Notes under the pieces: model-generated
The model's database searches: none
What the model was told of the DNA's origin: nothing
Seen by the model: the letters and a program-made list of their open reading frames with translations, nothing else
Part shown: positions 34,972-43,599 of the stretch, piece by piece
Layout: the number at the start of each line of letters is the position of its first letter
Position numbering within the stretch: the first letter of the stretch is position 1
Source of the DNA: Gemmatimonadaceae bacterium
GTDB lineage: Bacteria; Gemmatimonadota; Gemmatimonadetes; Gemmatimonadales; Gemmatimonadaceae
Length of the DNA stretch: 64,000 nt
Assembly: GCA_025362035.1 (NCBI GenBank)
Contig: JANYIN010000133.1
Span: forward strand, 1 to 64,000
Direction: 5' to 3'
Position numbers and translations under genes: made by a program

Positions 34972-36426
34972 CTAGAACTGGAAGTAGATGAACGGCTGCG
35001 GAGTGTGCTCGGGGCTCCAGAGGACGAGCAGGACGAACGCGACCGCGAACGCGTAATAGGCGCTCCAGCGCTGCCACCGCGGCCGCGCCAAAAGCATTGG
35101 TATCAGCGGTCGCCTCACGCCGAGACCCTCGACGACCAGGAGTCCGGCAATCAGGGCAAGCGCGACGGAGAACTGCGTCGCGTCGAGTCCCGGATGCAGG
35201 TCAACATTCGCGCGCGCTCCGAGATCGGTCACGATCGTCCGCAGAATCAGGAAGGCGTCGTGTACGTTGGCCGCTCGAAAAAAGATCCAGGCCAATCCGA
35301 CGAGATTGAGGGTGAGCAGCCAGCCCAGCACGTCCATCACGACGCGACCGCGACCGTCGAATGCCATGGCGATGCGATGGCGTGGCGCCTCGGTGAGCAC
35401 GAATACGACCATGAACGTCGCGTGCAACGCGCCCCAAACGACGAAGGTCCAGTTCGCACCGTGCCACAGGCCGCTGATCAGAAAGACGATGGCGAGGCCC
35501 ACACACATCCTCGCGAGACCGTGTCGATTTCCGCCAAGCGGGAAATACACATAGTCGCGAAACCACGTCGACAGCGAAATGTGCCAGCGCCGCCAGAACT
35601 CGGCGATGGAACGCGCAAAGTACGGTCGATTGAAGTTGTTCATCAATTCGATCCCCATCACCCTCGCCGCGCCCCGTGCGATATCGGAGTAGCCGGCAAA
35701 GTCACAGTAGATCTGTATCGCGAAGAACCATGTCGCGATCAGGAGCTGCCGACCCGTGAAGTCCGCGGGGCTCGCGTACACGGTATTGACGAGAATCGCC
35801 GCCCGGTCTGCGATGACGATCTTCTTGAAGAGGCCGGTGGCCATGAGGCGCAGGCCGTCGCCGATTCGCGACCAGTCGACCGGATGCCGCTCCCGAAACT
35901 GATGGAGAAGATTCTGCGGTCGCTCGATCGGGCCGGCGACCAGCTGGGGATAGAACATTACGTACGTCGCGAAATGCAGCAGGGAGCGTTCAGCCTTGAA
36001 TCTCCCGCGATACACTTCGATGGTGTAGCTCATCGACTGGAACGTATGGAACGAGAGTCCGATCGGCAGGATGATCTTCAGGCCGGGCACCGCGTATGGC
36101 CAGCCGGCCAGCGAGGAAAGGGCGGCGAGATTCTCGTTGAGGAAATTGAAGTACTTGAAGAAGGCGAGCATCCCGACGTTGGCGCACAGGCTCACCACGA
36201 GCACCAATTTGCGGCGAGCAGGTGGCGCAGCCTCCAGCAGGAGGCCCGCCAAATAGTCCACCAGGATGAGAACGAACAGGATCAGGATGTACTTCGGGAC
36301 GAACGCCATGTAGAAGTAGCAGCTCGCGAGCAACAGCAGAGGCACGCGCCCGCGTTGCGGCAGCCAGAAGTACAAAAGCGTGACGACCGGAAAGAAGATC
36401 GCGAACTGAAGTGAGTTGAACAGCAT
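34972..36426 (-). CDS. MBOAT O-acyltransferase (AlgI/PatA-like) with C-terminal FIYFQF
   Basis: 484-residue polytopic protein. Family motifs include AEFWRRWHISLSTWFRDYVYFPLGG and LISGLWHGANWTFVVWG with the catalytic His. AlgI-type MBOATs move acetyl groups across the membrane onto polysaccharides with help from SGNH partners. The protein ends QPFIYFQF, carrying the same FIYxxF tail as DltX and the DUF5989 proteins, but fused to the MBOAT. It lies 3 bases downstream of an SGNH gene on the same strand, forming an obvious two-gene acyl-transfer unit. Confidence 0.92.
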   Translation of the reverse strand: MLFNSLQFAIFFPVVTLLYFWLPQRGRVPLLLLASCYFYMAFVPKYILILFVLILVDYLAGLLLEAAPPARRKLVLVVSLCANVGMLAFFKYFNFLNENLAALSSLAGWPYAVPGLKIILPIGLSFHTFQSMSYTIEVYRGRFKAERSLLHFATYVMFYPQLVAGPIERPQNLLHQFRERHPVDWSRIGDGLRLMATGLFKKIVIADRAAILVNTVYASPADFTGRQLLIATWFFAIQIYCDFAGYSDIARGAARVMGIELMNNFNRPYFARSIAEFWRRWHISLSTWFRDYVYFPLGGNRHGLARMCVGLAIVFLISGLWHGANWTFVVWGALHATFMVVFVLTEAPRHRIAMAFDGRGRVVMDVLGWLLTLNLVGLAWIFFRAANVHDAFLILRTIVTDLGARANVDLHPGLDATQFSVALALIAGLLVVEGLGVRRPLIPMLLARPRWQRWSAYYAFAVAFVLLVLWSPEHTPQPFIYFQF

Positions 36427-36429
36427 CGG

Positions 36430-37491
36430 TCACCGCGTGGCGTGCGCCGCGCTCGTCAACCGCAGCGGATCATGCTCGACCAGGTACCGGTAGAGGACGT
36501 CGGCCATGACGGCATGACCCTTGGCGTTCGGATGGGGATCGTCGGGCTGGATCCACAGCGACGAAACGTCCTTGCCGAAGTCTCTCTGCAACGCGTCGAA
36601 CGTGTTGACAGTCGGAATGCCCAGGCCACCAAACGTCGTTTCGATCTTGTCGTAGAGCGCCTTGTACGGCGTTCCGGGCGACAGGTCGTGAATGTCCGGC
36701 GTGACCACGACGATGAATGGCACTCCCGCACGAGCCGCCTCGTCTCGCATGGCCTGCACATGTTGTTGCGTCACATGCCAGGCCGGCGAATCATCGGCAT
36801 ACAGATCACGGTAGAACGTAAAGAGGTTCGTGAACTGTCCGCCGAAGCGGAGCTTGATCTGGCTCCAGCGATCGAAGAAAAACGCGGCAAAATAGGAGTG
36901 CTGCAGCACGAAGCTGTTGCGACCCATCGTCCGCGGCTGCACGTCGCTGAGAAAATAGTGCAGGACGACGAGATCCGGCTTGACGACGGGAAACTGTCGC
37001 CGGAACAGCACGTGCTGGAAGACTGTGTTGTAGTTGCCGATGCCGCCGTTGACGAACTCGAACGAGTACGCGGGACCGAATGGCTTGACGGTGTTGAGCA
37101 TCCGCTGGGTCGTTGCCGTGAACGTCTCGGGAAACGGCACCCCCCAGCCCATCGTGATGGAGCTGCCCAGGACGAGCACGCGCTTGCGCATCGAGTCGGC
37201 GGTCATCGCCAGCTCCGGGCCGCGGTCGCCAAGGGAGTTCAGCGCAACCTCGACACCCATGAGCTTCGCGTGAGCCGACGGACGATGGACGTGGCTGACC
37301 TCACCGGACGGGTCCCGCATCTTCAGCTCGGTCGCGTACTTCACCATTTCGATGTTGTAGATCAGCCTCTGGCCGGCGATCAGCCGAATGACGAGTTCAC
37401 CTATGGCCAGGGTGACGACCGTGGCGACTACCAAGAAGACAAGGCCGAGGAGGAGTTCGCGACCCGGCTGCTTGCTTGCTGTCGAGTTCAT
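36430..37491 (-). CDS. Membrane-anchored SGNH hydrolase/acyltransferase, MBOAT partner
   Basis: 353 residues. One N-terminal helix (about residues 13-35) precedes a periplasmic SGNH domain. Block I is VLGSSITMGWGV with Ser, block II GGIGNYN with Gly and Asn, and the C-terminal block DDPHPNAKGH has both Asp and His. All catalytic elements are present. It is immediately upstream of the MBOAT gene in the same operon, the typical pairing of AlgI with AlgJ/AlgX-like proteins: the MBOAT exports the acyl group and the SGNH protein attaches it. It is divergent from the carbamoyltransferase. Confidence 0.88.
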   Translation of the reverse strand: MNSTASKQPGRELLLGLVFLVVATVVTLAIGELVIRLIAGQRLIYNIEMVKYATELKMRDPSGEVSHVHRPSAHAKLMGVEVALNSLGDRGPELAMTADSMRKRVLVLGSSITMGWGVPFPETFTATTQRMLNTVKPFGPAYSFEFVNGGIGNYNTVFQHVLFRRQFPVVKPDLVVLHYFLSDVQPRTMGRNSFVLQHSYFAAFFFDRWSQIKLRFGGQFTNLFTFYRDLYADDSPAWHVTQQHVQAMRDEAARAGVPFIVVVTPDIHDLSPGTPYKALYDKIETTFGGLGIPTVNTFDALQRDFGKDVSSLWIQPDDPHPNAKGHAVMADVLYRYLVEHDPLRLTSAAHATR

Positions 37492-37849
37492 CGGCGATAG
37501 CGCGGCGTAGGTTCGTGCACGGTGCGTGAGTGACGCATCATGAGTCCAGGATCAGGGGCGCGTGCGACGATCGTGCATCGCGCGAAGCATGAGAGGAACT
37601 GCCTCAAAGGGACGACTGTGGAGCGGTTTCGTCCCCCAAGCTAACGAGCTTCGGCGACCGGGGCAGAGAGGACCACGCCTGCGCGGGCGCATCGGCCATA
37701 TCGTGACGGAAGCCGCTGGTCGCCCGTCCTATATTAGTGAAAAGATCGGCGGCCGCCGCCCCTGGGTTTGACACGCTCCGCAACGCGTCTACCTCCTGGA
37801 CTCGACGGCAGTAGCTTCGCGAGCCAATCCGTTTCGACTCTACCGACCA
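37492..37849. other. Divergent intergenic region, 358 bases
   Basis: Lies between the divergent SGNH and carbamoyltransferase genes and must hold both promoters. A TTGACA is present at 37768-37773, but no convincing -10 box lies at the right spacing. An AT-rich TATATT lies at 37730-37735. I see no open frame of note, no strong palindrome and no terminator. Confidence 0.5.
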
Positions 37850-39679
37850 ATGGCTCACGAGTACATCCTCGGCCTCTCGGCATACTACCATGACAGCGCG
37901 GCCGCCCTCCTGAAGGACGGCGAGATTGTCGCCGCTGCCCACGAGGAGCGATTCTCGCGCAAGAAAGGCGACGAACGATTCCCGCGCCAGGCCGTCGAGT
38001 ACTGCCTGCGCGAAGCCGGAATCACCCTCGCCGATCTCTCGCAGGTCGGCTTCTACGACAAGCCGCTCCTCAAGTTCGAGCGAATCCTCGAGACCTATCT
38101 CGCCGTGGCGCCGCGCGGATTTCGGTCGTTCCTCATGGCCGGGCCGCTTTGGGTGAAGGAAAAGCTCTTTACCGACCGCGACCTTCGGAAGGCGCTCGGC
38201 GGATACGAAGGCGATCTGCTCTACGCCGAACACCACGAGTCACACGCGGCGAGCGCGTTCTTTCCGTCGCCGTTCGAGGAAGCCGCCATCCTCACCATGG
38301 ACGGCGTCGGCGAATGGGCGACCGCCACGACCGGGGTGGGCAGAGGCGCCCAGCTCGATCTGCTGCGCGAACTGCGCTGGCCCGATTCGCCCGGCTTGCT
38401 CTACTCCGCCATCACCTACTACACCGGCTTCAAGGTCAACTCCGGTGAGTACAAGGTCATGGGCCTCGCACCCTACGGTGAGCCCACGTACGTGGACCTG
38501 ATCTACAAGCACCTCATCGATCTGCGCGAAGACGGCTCGTTCTCGATGGACCAGAAGTACTTCAACTATCTCAGCGGCCTCACGATGACGAGCGAGGCTT
38601 TCAACGACCTGTTCGGCGGACCACCTCGTGTACCGGAGTCGAAACTGACGCAGAAGGAGATGGACCTTGCGCGGTCCGTCCAGGTGGTCACGGAGGAAAT
38701 CATCCTGCGCATGGCCAGGTCGGCTCACCTGGAAACCGGCATGGAGAACCTCTGCCTTGCCGGCGGCGTAGCGCTGAATTGCGTGGGCAACGGGCGCCTC
38801 CTTCGTGAGGGGCCGTTCAAGCGCCTCTGGATCCAACCTGCCGCGGGCGACGCCGGCGGAGCCCTCGGCGTCGCGCAACTCATCCACCATCGCTACAACA
38901 AGAGACCCCGTCGGGTGACGACCGGCAAGGACAGCATGAAGGGCGCCTACCTCGGACCGTCCTATTCCAACGAGGAGATCGAAGCATTCCTCCAGTCGAA
39001 GAACGCGTCGTACGAGCGGCTCGATCGCCCCGAGCTGCTCGCCCGCGTGTCTCAGGCGCTGGCCGACGAGAAGATCATTGGCTGGTTCAACGGCCGCATG
39101 GAGTTCGGACCGCGGTCGCTTGGGTGCCGCAGTATCCTCGGCGATCCGCGCAGTCCGCGCATGCAGTCCCAGATGAACCTGAAGATCAAATTCCGTGAGG
39201 GATTTCGGCCGTTCGCGCCGAGCGTGCTGAAGGAATTTGCGTCGGAGTACTTCGACATCGATTGCGAATCGCCGTACATGCTCCTGGTCGCGCCCGTGAA
39301 GAAGGAGCGGCAGATCCCGATGGGGGAGGACGGCAGGAAAGTCTGGGGAATCGAGCAGCTCAACCTTCTTCGCTCGGACATTCCCGCCATCACCCACATC
39401 GACTATTCCGCGCGCATCCAGACGGTGAGCCGCGACACCAACCCCGACTACTACGACCTGATCAGCGCGTTCCGCGATCTCACGGGCTGTGCCGTCGTGG
39501 TAAACACGTCGTTCAACGTCCGCGGAGAGCCCATCGTCTGCTCCCCGGAAGATGCGTACCGCTGCTTCATGCGGACGCACATTGATTGTCTGGTACTCGG
39601 ACCATTCCTCATGGAAAAGGCAGCGCAGCCCCAGCTGCAGGAGGACGCAGCATGGCAGAAAGAATTCCAGCTGGATTGA
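37850..39679 (+). CDS. O-carbamoyltransferase (NodU/CmcH/TobZ family)
   Basis: 609 residues, the usual length. The N-terminal YrdC/Kae1-like half has LGLSAYYHDSAAALLKDG, HEERFSRKKGDERFP, EHHESHAASAFFPS and MDGVGEWAT. The C-terminal half has QPAAGDAGGALGVAQ and WFNGRMEFGPRSLGCRSIL. The family uses carbamoyl phosphate and ATP to make carbamoyl-AMP, then carbamoylates a hydroxyl group on a sugar or antibiotic. It is cytoplasmic. Its end overlaps the SxtJ-like gene by 28 bases, and DUF5989 follows, a gene set seen in many bacteria. The acceptor is unknown; an envelope glycan is likely given the neighbours. Confidence 0.93.
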   Translation: MAHEYILGLSAYYHDSAAALLKDGEIVAAAHEERFSRKKGDERFPRQAVEYCLREAGITLADLSQVGFYDKPLLKFERILETYLAVAPRGFRSFLMAGPLWVKEKLFTDRDLRKALGGYEGDLLYAEHHESHAASAFFPSPFEEAAILTMDGVGEWATATTGVGRGAQLDLLRELRWPDSPGLLYSAITYYTGFKVNSGEYKVMGLAPYGEPTYVDLIYKHLIDLREDGSFSMDQKYFNYLSGLTMTSEAFNDLFGGPPRVPESKLTQKEMDLARSVQVVTEEIILRMARSAHLETGMENLCLAGGVALNCVGNGRLLREGPFKRLWIQPAAGDAGGALGVAQLIHHRYNKRPRRVTTGKDSMKGAYLGPSYSNEEIEAFLQSKNASYERLDRPELLARVSQALADEKIIGWFNGRMEFGPRSLGCRSILGDPRSPRMQSQMNLKIKFREGFRPFAPSVLKEFASEYFDIDCESPYMLLVAPVKKERQIPMGEDGRKVWGIEQLNLLRSDIPAITHIDYSARIQTVSRDTNPDYYDLISAFRDLTGCAVVVNTSFNVRGEPIVCSPEDAYRCFMRTHIDCLVLGPFLMEKAAQPQLQEDAAWQKEFQLD

Positions 39680-40059
39680 CGGCCGCCGAGGGGCGGAAGT
39701 TTGGGCTCACCGTCGGCCTGGCGTTCGTGGCGCTCGGAGGCGTGGCACTCTGGCGGGGGCGGCACCTGACCTCCACGGTGCTCCTGACCCTGGGCGGCCT
39801 CCTGGTGGGCGCCGCACTCGTCGTTCCCACGATGCTCGGTCCCGTCGAACGGGCCTGGATGGCACTGGCCCACATGATCTCCCGAGTGACGACGCCTATT
39901 TTTATGGCCGTCGTCTATTTCATCGTCATCACTCCGGTGGGATACATTCGCCGACGAGCTGGAGGCGGGATCGCGGACAGGCACGACCACAATGCCTCCC
40001 GTTGGCATCCGCATGCCGATGCGGCGGACCCGGTGGAACGTATGCAGCGCCAATTCTAG
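39652..40059 (+). CDS. SxtJ-family membrane protein
   Basis: 135 residues from ATG 39652, preceded by AGGAGG at 39639-39644 inside the carbamoyltransferase gene. After a short soluble start (LTAAEGRKFGLTVG) there are about three membrane helices, with WRGRH, VPTMLGPVERAWMALAH and FFIVITPVGYIRR-like features (FMAVVYFIVITPVGYIRRR). The name comes from a small protein of the saxitoxin cluster; its biochemical role is unknown. It is consistently seen with carbamoyltransferases and DUF5989. The gene is followed 13 bases later by the second DUF5989 gene. Confidence 0.82.
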   Translation: MAERIPAGLTAAEGRKFGLTVGLAFVALGGVALWRGRHLTSTVLLTLGGLLVGAALVVPTMLGPVERAWMALAHMISRVTTPIFMAVVYFIVITPVGYIRRRAGGGIADRHDHNASRWHPHADAADPVERMQRQF

Positions 40060-40072
40060 ATTCGAGGATCTC

Positions 40073-40231
40073 GTGGCACAACGCGGCTTGATGTCGGAAC
40101 TGTGGGGCTTCATGAAGGAGCGGAAGAAGTTCTGGCTGCTCCCCATTCTCATCGTGCTGTTCACCGTGGGCGCGCTTCTCGTCTTCGCGCAGGGGTCGGC
40201 GCTCGCGCCGTTCATCTACACCATCTTCTAG
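40073..40231 (+). CDS. DUF5989 microprotein, copy 2, ending FIYTIF
   Basis: 52 residues from GTG 40073, with GAGG six bases upstream. The sequence differs from copy 1 at only a few positions (for example MKERKKFW for MRVRKKFW), and the last 20 residues are identical apart from none that I can see. It has one membrane helix and the C-terminal tail APFIYTIF. It follows the carbamoyltransferase and SxtJ genes in one operon and ends 17 bases before the phosphopantetheinyl transferase. Nucleotide identity with copy 1 is high in the 3' half, implying a duplication or conserved constraint. I infer a DltX-like acyl-relay role. Confidence 0.88.
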   Translation: MAQRGLMSELWGFMKERKKFWLLPILIVLFTVGALLVFAQGSALAPFIYTIF

Positions 40232-40248
40232 CCGCGCCGGCGCCCACG

Positions 40249-41007
40249 ATGTCGGAAGGCCACCCCGCTGCCGGTCAGGGCGAGTGGCGCCGTACGCCGC
40301 CGCCACTGCTTCGCCCCGGTGTAGTTCACGTGTGGCGAATTCGTATCGACGGCGTCGCGACCGCCGCCGACTGGGCCGTTCTATCGCCAGAAGAAGACGG
40401 TCGCGCACGGCGGTTTTTCGCCGAGCGACACCAGCGCCGATATGTCGTGGCGCACGCGAACCTTCGACGCATACTCTCGGCGTACGCGGGCATGGCGCCC
40501 AACGAACTCGCCTTCCGGACGGGCCAATACGGGAAACCCGAACTAGTCGGTGCCCCATCCGCCACGCTGGTCGAGTTCAATCTCTCGCACTCTGGCGACC
40601 TGGCGCTCGTTGCGGTTGCTCGAGACCGTCCAGTCGGCGTGGACGTCGAGCGATGGAATGACCGCGTGGAACACATCGAGCTGGCGACGCGATTCTTCTC
40701 GCCCGTTGAGCGCGACGCGTTGCAACGCCTTGCCCCGTCGCACGCGGACGTTGTGGAGGGTTTCTTCTCCGCGTGGTCGCGCAAGGAAGCATATCTCAAG
40801 GCAAGCGGGCATGGGATCGCGCGCGGATTGGATCATTTCGACGTGTCGCTCACCCCCGGACAGCCGGCCCGTATTCTCCGGGACCACCTTGACGACGGCG
40901 CGCCGTCGCGCTGGACCATGACTGCGCTCGCAGCACGCGAGGGATATTCGGCGGCCCTGGTTGCCGCCAAGCCGGTGGACGAGATACTTCTGTTCGACGC
41001 GACCTAG
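40249..41007 (+). CDS. Sfp-type 4'-phosphopantetheinyl transferase
   Basis: 252 residues from ATG 40249. It has the family motifs PVGVDVERW (Mg-binding Asp/Glu) and FFSAWSRKEAYLKASGHG (WxxKEAxxK), plus NLSHSGDLALVAV. It is double-domain, so Sfp/Gsp-like and not AcpS. It transfers phosphopantetheine from CoA to the Ser of carrier domains. Targets in the window are the four NRPS carrier domains and the DltC-like protein. It is the fourth gene of the carbamoyltransferase operon, which links that operon to carrier-protein chemistry. Confidence 0.92.
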   Translation: MSEGHPAAGQGEWRRTPPPLLRPGVVHVWRIRIDGVATAADWAVLSPEEDGRARRFFAERHQRRYVVAHANLRRILSAYAGMAPNELAFRTGQYGKPELVGAPSATLVEFNLSHSGDLALVAVARDRPVGVDVERWNDRVEHIELATRFFSPVERDALQRLAPSHADVVEGFFSAWSRKEAYLKASGHGIARGLDHFDVSLTPGQPARILRDHLDDGAPSRWTMTALAAREGYSAALVAAKPVDEILLFDAT

Positions 41008-41097
41008 AACACGATTGTCCAAACCCCGGATCGACATGCGTCTTTCGTTCGAATATTACGGCTCGACGCTCGCCACCGACACGCGAACCGAAACGAA

Positions 41098-42381
41098 ATG
41101 ACCGGCGAGCCATCGCGCCCCGTTGCCCGACAGTCACAGATTTACCTCGACGGTGTTCGGGGGCGTCGCCCGCGTGTTCCTGTTGCCCCGCCCCAGCTCG
41201 AGCGCGCGGCGCAGAAGAAGATGTCACGAAAGGCGTGGTCGTACATGGCTGGCGGCGCAGGCAGCGAAGAAACCATCCGCAGCAACCGCACCGCGCTCGA
41301 CCGCTGGCGCATCGTACCGCGGGTGCTCCGCGACGTGTCGGCGCGCGACACGAGTATCACGCTCTTCGGACGCCGCATTCCGTCACCCTTTGTGTTGTCG
41401 CCCATCGGCGTACTGGAGCTCGCGCACTCAGCGGCCGACCTGGCGGTGGCGCGAGCGGCGGCGGCGCTCGGTATTCCAATGGTCTTCTCCAACCAGGCAT
41501 CCGTGCCGATGGAGGAGTGCGCCGCGGCCATGGGCGCGGCGCCCAGGTGGTTCCAACTCTACTGGAGCAAGGACGATGATCTCGTCGCGAGCTTTGTGGA
41601 GCGCGCCGAAGCCTGTCGGTGTGATGCCATTGTCGTCACACTCGATACCACGTGGCTTGGGTGGCGTCCGCGCGATCTCGACCTGGCCCATCTTCCGTTC
41701 CTGTTCGGCAAGGGCATCGCGCAATACACCAGCGATCCGGTGTTCATGAGCAAGTTGGGGGAGCCGTTGCCCGGACAGGCCCCGAAGCGTGGACGGGTGA
41801 ATCTCACCGCGGTGCGGACTGCGATGGCGATGGCGCGCGCGGTTCCCGGCGGCACGGTAAGGAACCTCCGCTCGGGCAACGCCACCAGCGCCGTCCGGCA
41901 CTTCATCGCCACGTACTCGCGGCCGTCGCTCACTTGGGACGACCTGCCGTTCCTGCGCGCGCGCACACGGCTTCCCATTCTGCTCAAGGGGATTCTGCAC
42001 CCTGACGATGCGCGCCGCGCGGCAGATGCGGGCATGGATGGAGTCATGGTCTCGAATCACGGAGGGCGTCAGATCGACGGCAGTATTGCGGCGATCGATG
42101 CGCTGCCACCCATCGTGGACGCAGTCGCGGGTCGCATTCCCGTGATGATGGATTCCGGCATTCGCGGCGGAGCGGACGTTTTTCGGGCGCTTGCACTTGG
42201 CGCACGCGCCGTGGGGCTCGGCCGCCCGTACGCCTATGGGCTCGCGCTGGCGGGCGAAGCCGGCGTTCGCGAGGTGATCTCGAACATCAGCGCCGAGTTC
42301 GAAATCACGATGGCGTTATCGGGATGTCGGCATCTATTCGACATCACACCTGAGTGTATCATGGACTCGCGCGACTCGTAG
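41098..42381 (+). CDS. FMN-dependent alpha-hydroxy acid oxidase/dehydrogenase (lactate 2-monooxygenase-like)
   Basis: 427 residues. It has the TIM-barrel FMN family features: FVLSPIGVLELAH, QLYWSKDDDL, VTLDTTWLGWRPRDL, LLKGILHPDDA, the active-site SNHGGRQID (His base and Arg), and the phosphate-binding DSGIRGGADVFRALALGARAVGLGRPYAYGL. The family oxidises L-lactate, glycolate, mandelate and similar acids. Length and the LGWRPRDLDL segment resemble lactate 2-monooxygenases. It is 90 bases after the phosphopantetheinyl transferase, so operon membership is possible. A lactate permease occurs 7 kb downstream but is not adjacent. Confidence 0.9.
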   Translation: MTGEPSRPVARQSQIYLDGVRGRRPRVPVAPPQLERAAQKKMSRKAWSYMAGGAGSEETIRSNRTALDRWRIVPRVLRDVSARDTSITLFGRRIPSPFVLSPIGVLELAHSAADLAVARAAAALGIPMVFSNQASVPMEECAAAMGAAPRWFQLYWSKDDDLVASFVERAEACRCDAIVVTLDTTWLGWRPRDLDLAHLPFLFGKGIAQYTSDPVFMSKLGEPLPGQAPKRGRVNLTAVRTAMAMARAVPGGTVRNLRSGNATSAVRHFIATYSRPSLTWDDLPFLRARTRLPILLKGILHPDDARRAADAGMDGVMVSNHGGRQIDGSIAAIDALPPIVDAVAGRIPVMMDSGIRGGADVFRALALGARAVGLGRPYAYGLALAGEAGVREVISNISAEFEITMALSGCRHLFDITPECIMDSRDS

Positions 42382-42434
42382 AGCGGAACATCGCATCGCT
42401 GGACAGCTCGGCCGGGCCAACGACCGCGCCCCGG

Positions 42435-43493
42435 TCAATCTGATTTGCCGAAGACCTGGCTGGATGCAAGACGTCGCCCCATCTCGAGGGCGGGTTTCTC
42501 GATGGCGTGGTAGCCCGCGTACGAGCCCGCGATCAGCACGGCGGCCGCGGCGAGCCCTTGCGCCGGCGTCGGCCAATCTCGCAGGAGGCTGAACCCGACG
42601 CGAAGGGCGAGGAGGTGCACGAGGTAAATGCCGTAGGAATACGTGGCGATGCGGTGCGCCACGCCCGTGTAAACTGACGGCCGCGCATCGCGAACGAGCG
42701 GAATCGCGAAGCCCAATGCGGCGCAGAAAGCAATCGACACGGTCCAGTGGACGCGCCACAGAATCAGGCAGGCGAGGTCGAGTGCGATCACGATGGGCCA
42801 GCTCCACGCCGGCAGTCGTGCGGCCCCGTGGCGTCGCAGTAGGAAGTATGCGAGCACACCCATGAGAAAGCACGGCAGATAGGCCAGGACACGGAGACGC
42901 CAGAGGCCGTGGATCCGATGAGGTTCGCTGTCACCCCATGTGTAGAACGTCGCCCCCGCGATGCCCATCGCGACCATGAGCGCCATCCACCTCGCGCGAT
43001 CGGTTCGCGCCAGAAGGAAGCAGAACGGAAGGAGCACGTACATCTGAAGTTCGATCGGCAGCGTCCATAGGGCGACCAGTACGTCGTTCCGCCCAGCCAG
43101 GTCCTGTACCAGGGCGATGTTGGCGGCAATGGCGCCCGGCGACGGGGCGTCATATGTCGCGGGAATGGTGCCCGCCGGCACCTTCAGCACCACCACCACC
43201 GCGATAACGGCCCAGGCCAGCGGGTAAATGCGAAACGCGCGTCGCAGGTAGAAGCGGCGCATCCATCCGCGGGTCTCGGGCGCCCCGTCCCGCTCCAGCG
43301 ACGCCATGAGCACCAGCGCCGTGTGAACGAAGAACATCAAGACGCCAGCGTGACCGAGACGGCCGAACGCGACGGACCGATGCCCCAGTGAGTACGCAAG
43401 GTGCTGGCTCAGCACCGCGAGCACTGCGGTGGAACGAAGGACGTCGAGATTGTGCACGGGAAGCAGCGTGCGCTGCACGTTTGTCCCGCTCAT
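42435..43493 (-). CDS. Acyltransferase 3 family membrane protein, second copy
   Basis: 352 residues with about ten membrane helices. LRSTAVLAVLSQHLAY holds the family R...H catalytic region. HAGVLMFFVHTALVLMASLERDG matches the protein at 14184-15263 almost residue for residue, and the last helix-GYHAIEKPALEMGRRL ending also aligns. It would acylate a sugar or lipid at the membrane. It converges with the hydroxyacid oxidase and is divergent from arsR. The two paralogs mark the two ends of the decoration island. Confidence 0.88.
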   Translation of the reverse strand: MSGTNVQRTLLPVHNLDVLRSTAVLAVLSQHLAYSLGHRSVAFGRLGHAGVLMFFVHTALVLMASLERDGAPETRGWMRRFYLRRAFRIYPLAWAVIAVVVVLKVPAGTIPATYDAPSPGAIAANIALVQDLAGRNDVLVALWTLPIELQMYVLLPFCFLLARTDRARWMALMVAMGIAGATFYTWGDSEPHRIHGLWRLRVLAYLPCFLMGVLAYFLLRRHGAARLPAWSWPIVIALDLACLILWRVHWTVSIAFCAALGFAIPLVRDARPSVYTGVAHRIATYSYGIYLVHLLALRVGFSLLRDWPTPAQGLAAAAVLIAGSYAGYHAIEKPALEMGRRLASSQVFGKSD

Positions 43494-43564
43494 CGCGCCG
43501 GCGTGCTCGGGCAGCTCATGATCCGGCGAAGGTCGCGCAGGGCGGCACGCGCGGCAACTCCCAC

Positions 43565-43591
43565 TTGTGTATCAAGAAAACTTGATATAAT
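43565..43591 (+). promoter_or_regulatory. arsR promoter with ArsR-type operator
   Basis: A perfect inverted repeat ATCAAGAAAACTTGAT (43571-43586) runs into a consensus -10 box TATAAT (43586-43591). TTGTGT (43565-43570) can serve as a -35 element with a short 15-base spacer. The ATCAA-N6-TTGAT form is the known ArsR operator type. ArsR binding would block polymerase, and arsenite would relieve it. It is the clearest operator in the window; the first arsR codon is 9 bases after the -10. Confidence 0.85.
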
Positions 43592-43599
43592 CTCACCGC

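Noticed and set aside
35005..36414. A 469-codon frame opposite the MBOAT gene
   Set aside because: Antisense shadow of a convincingly annotated membrane protein; composition is charged and repetitive with no family likeness.
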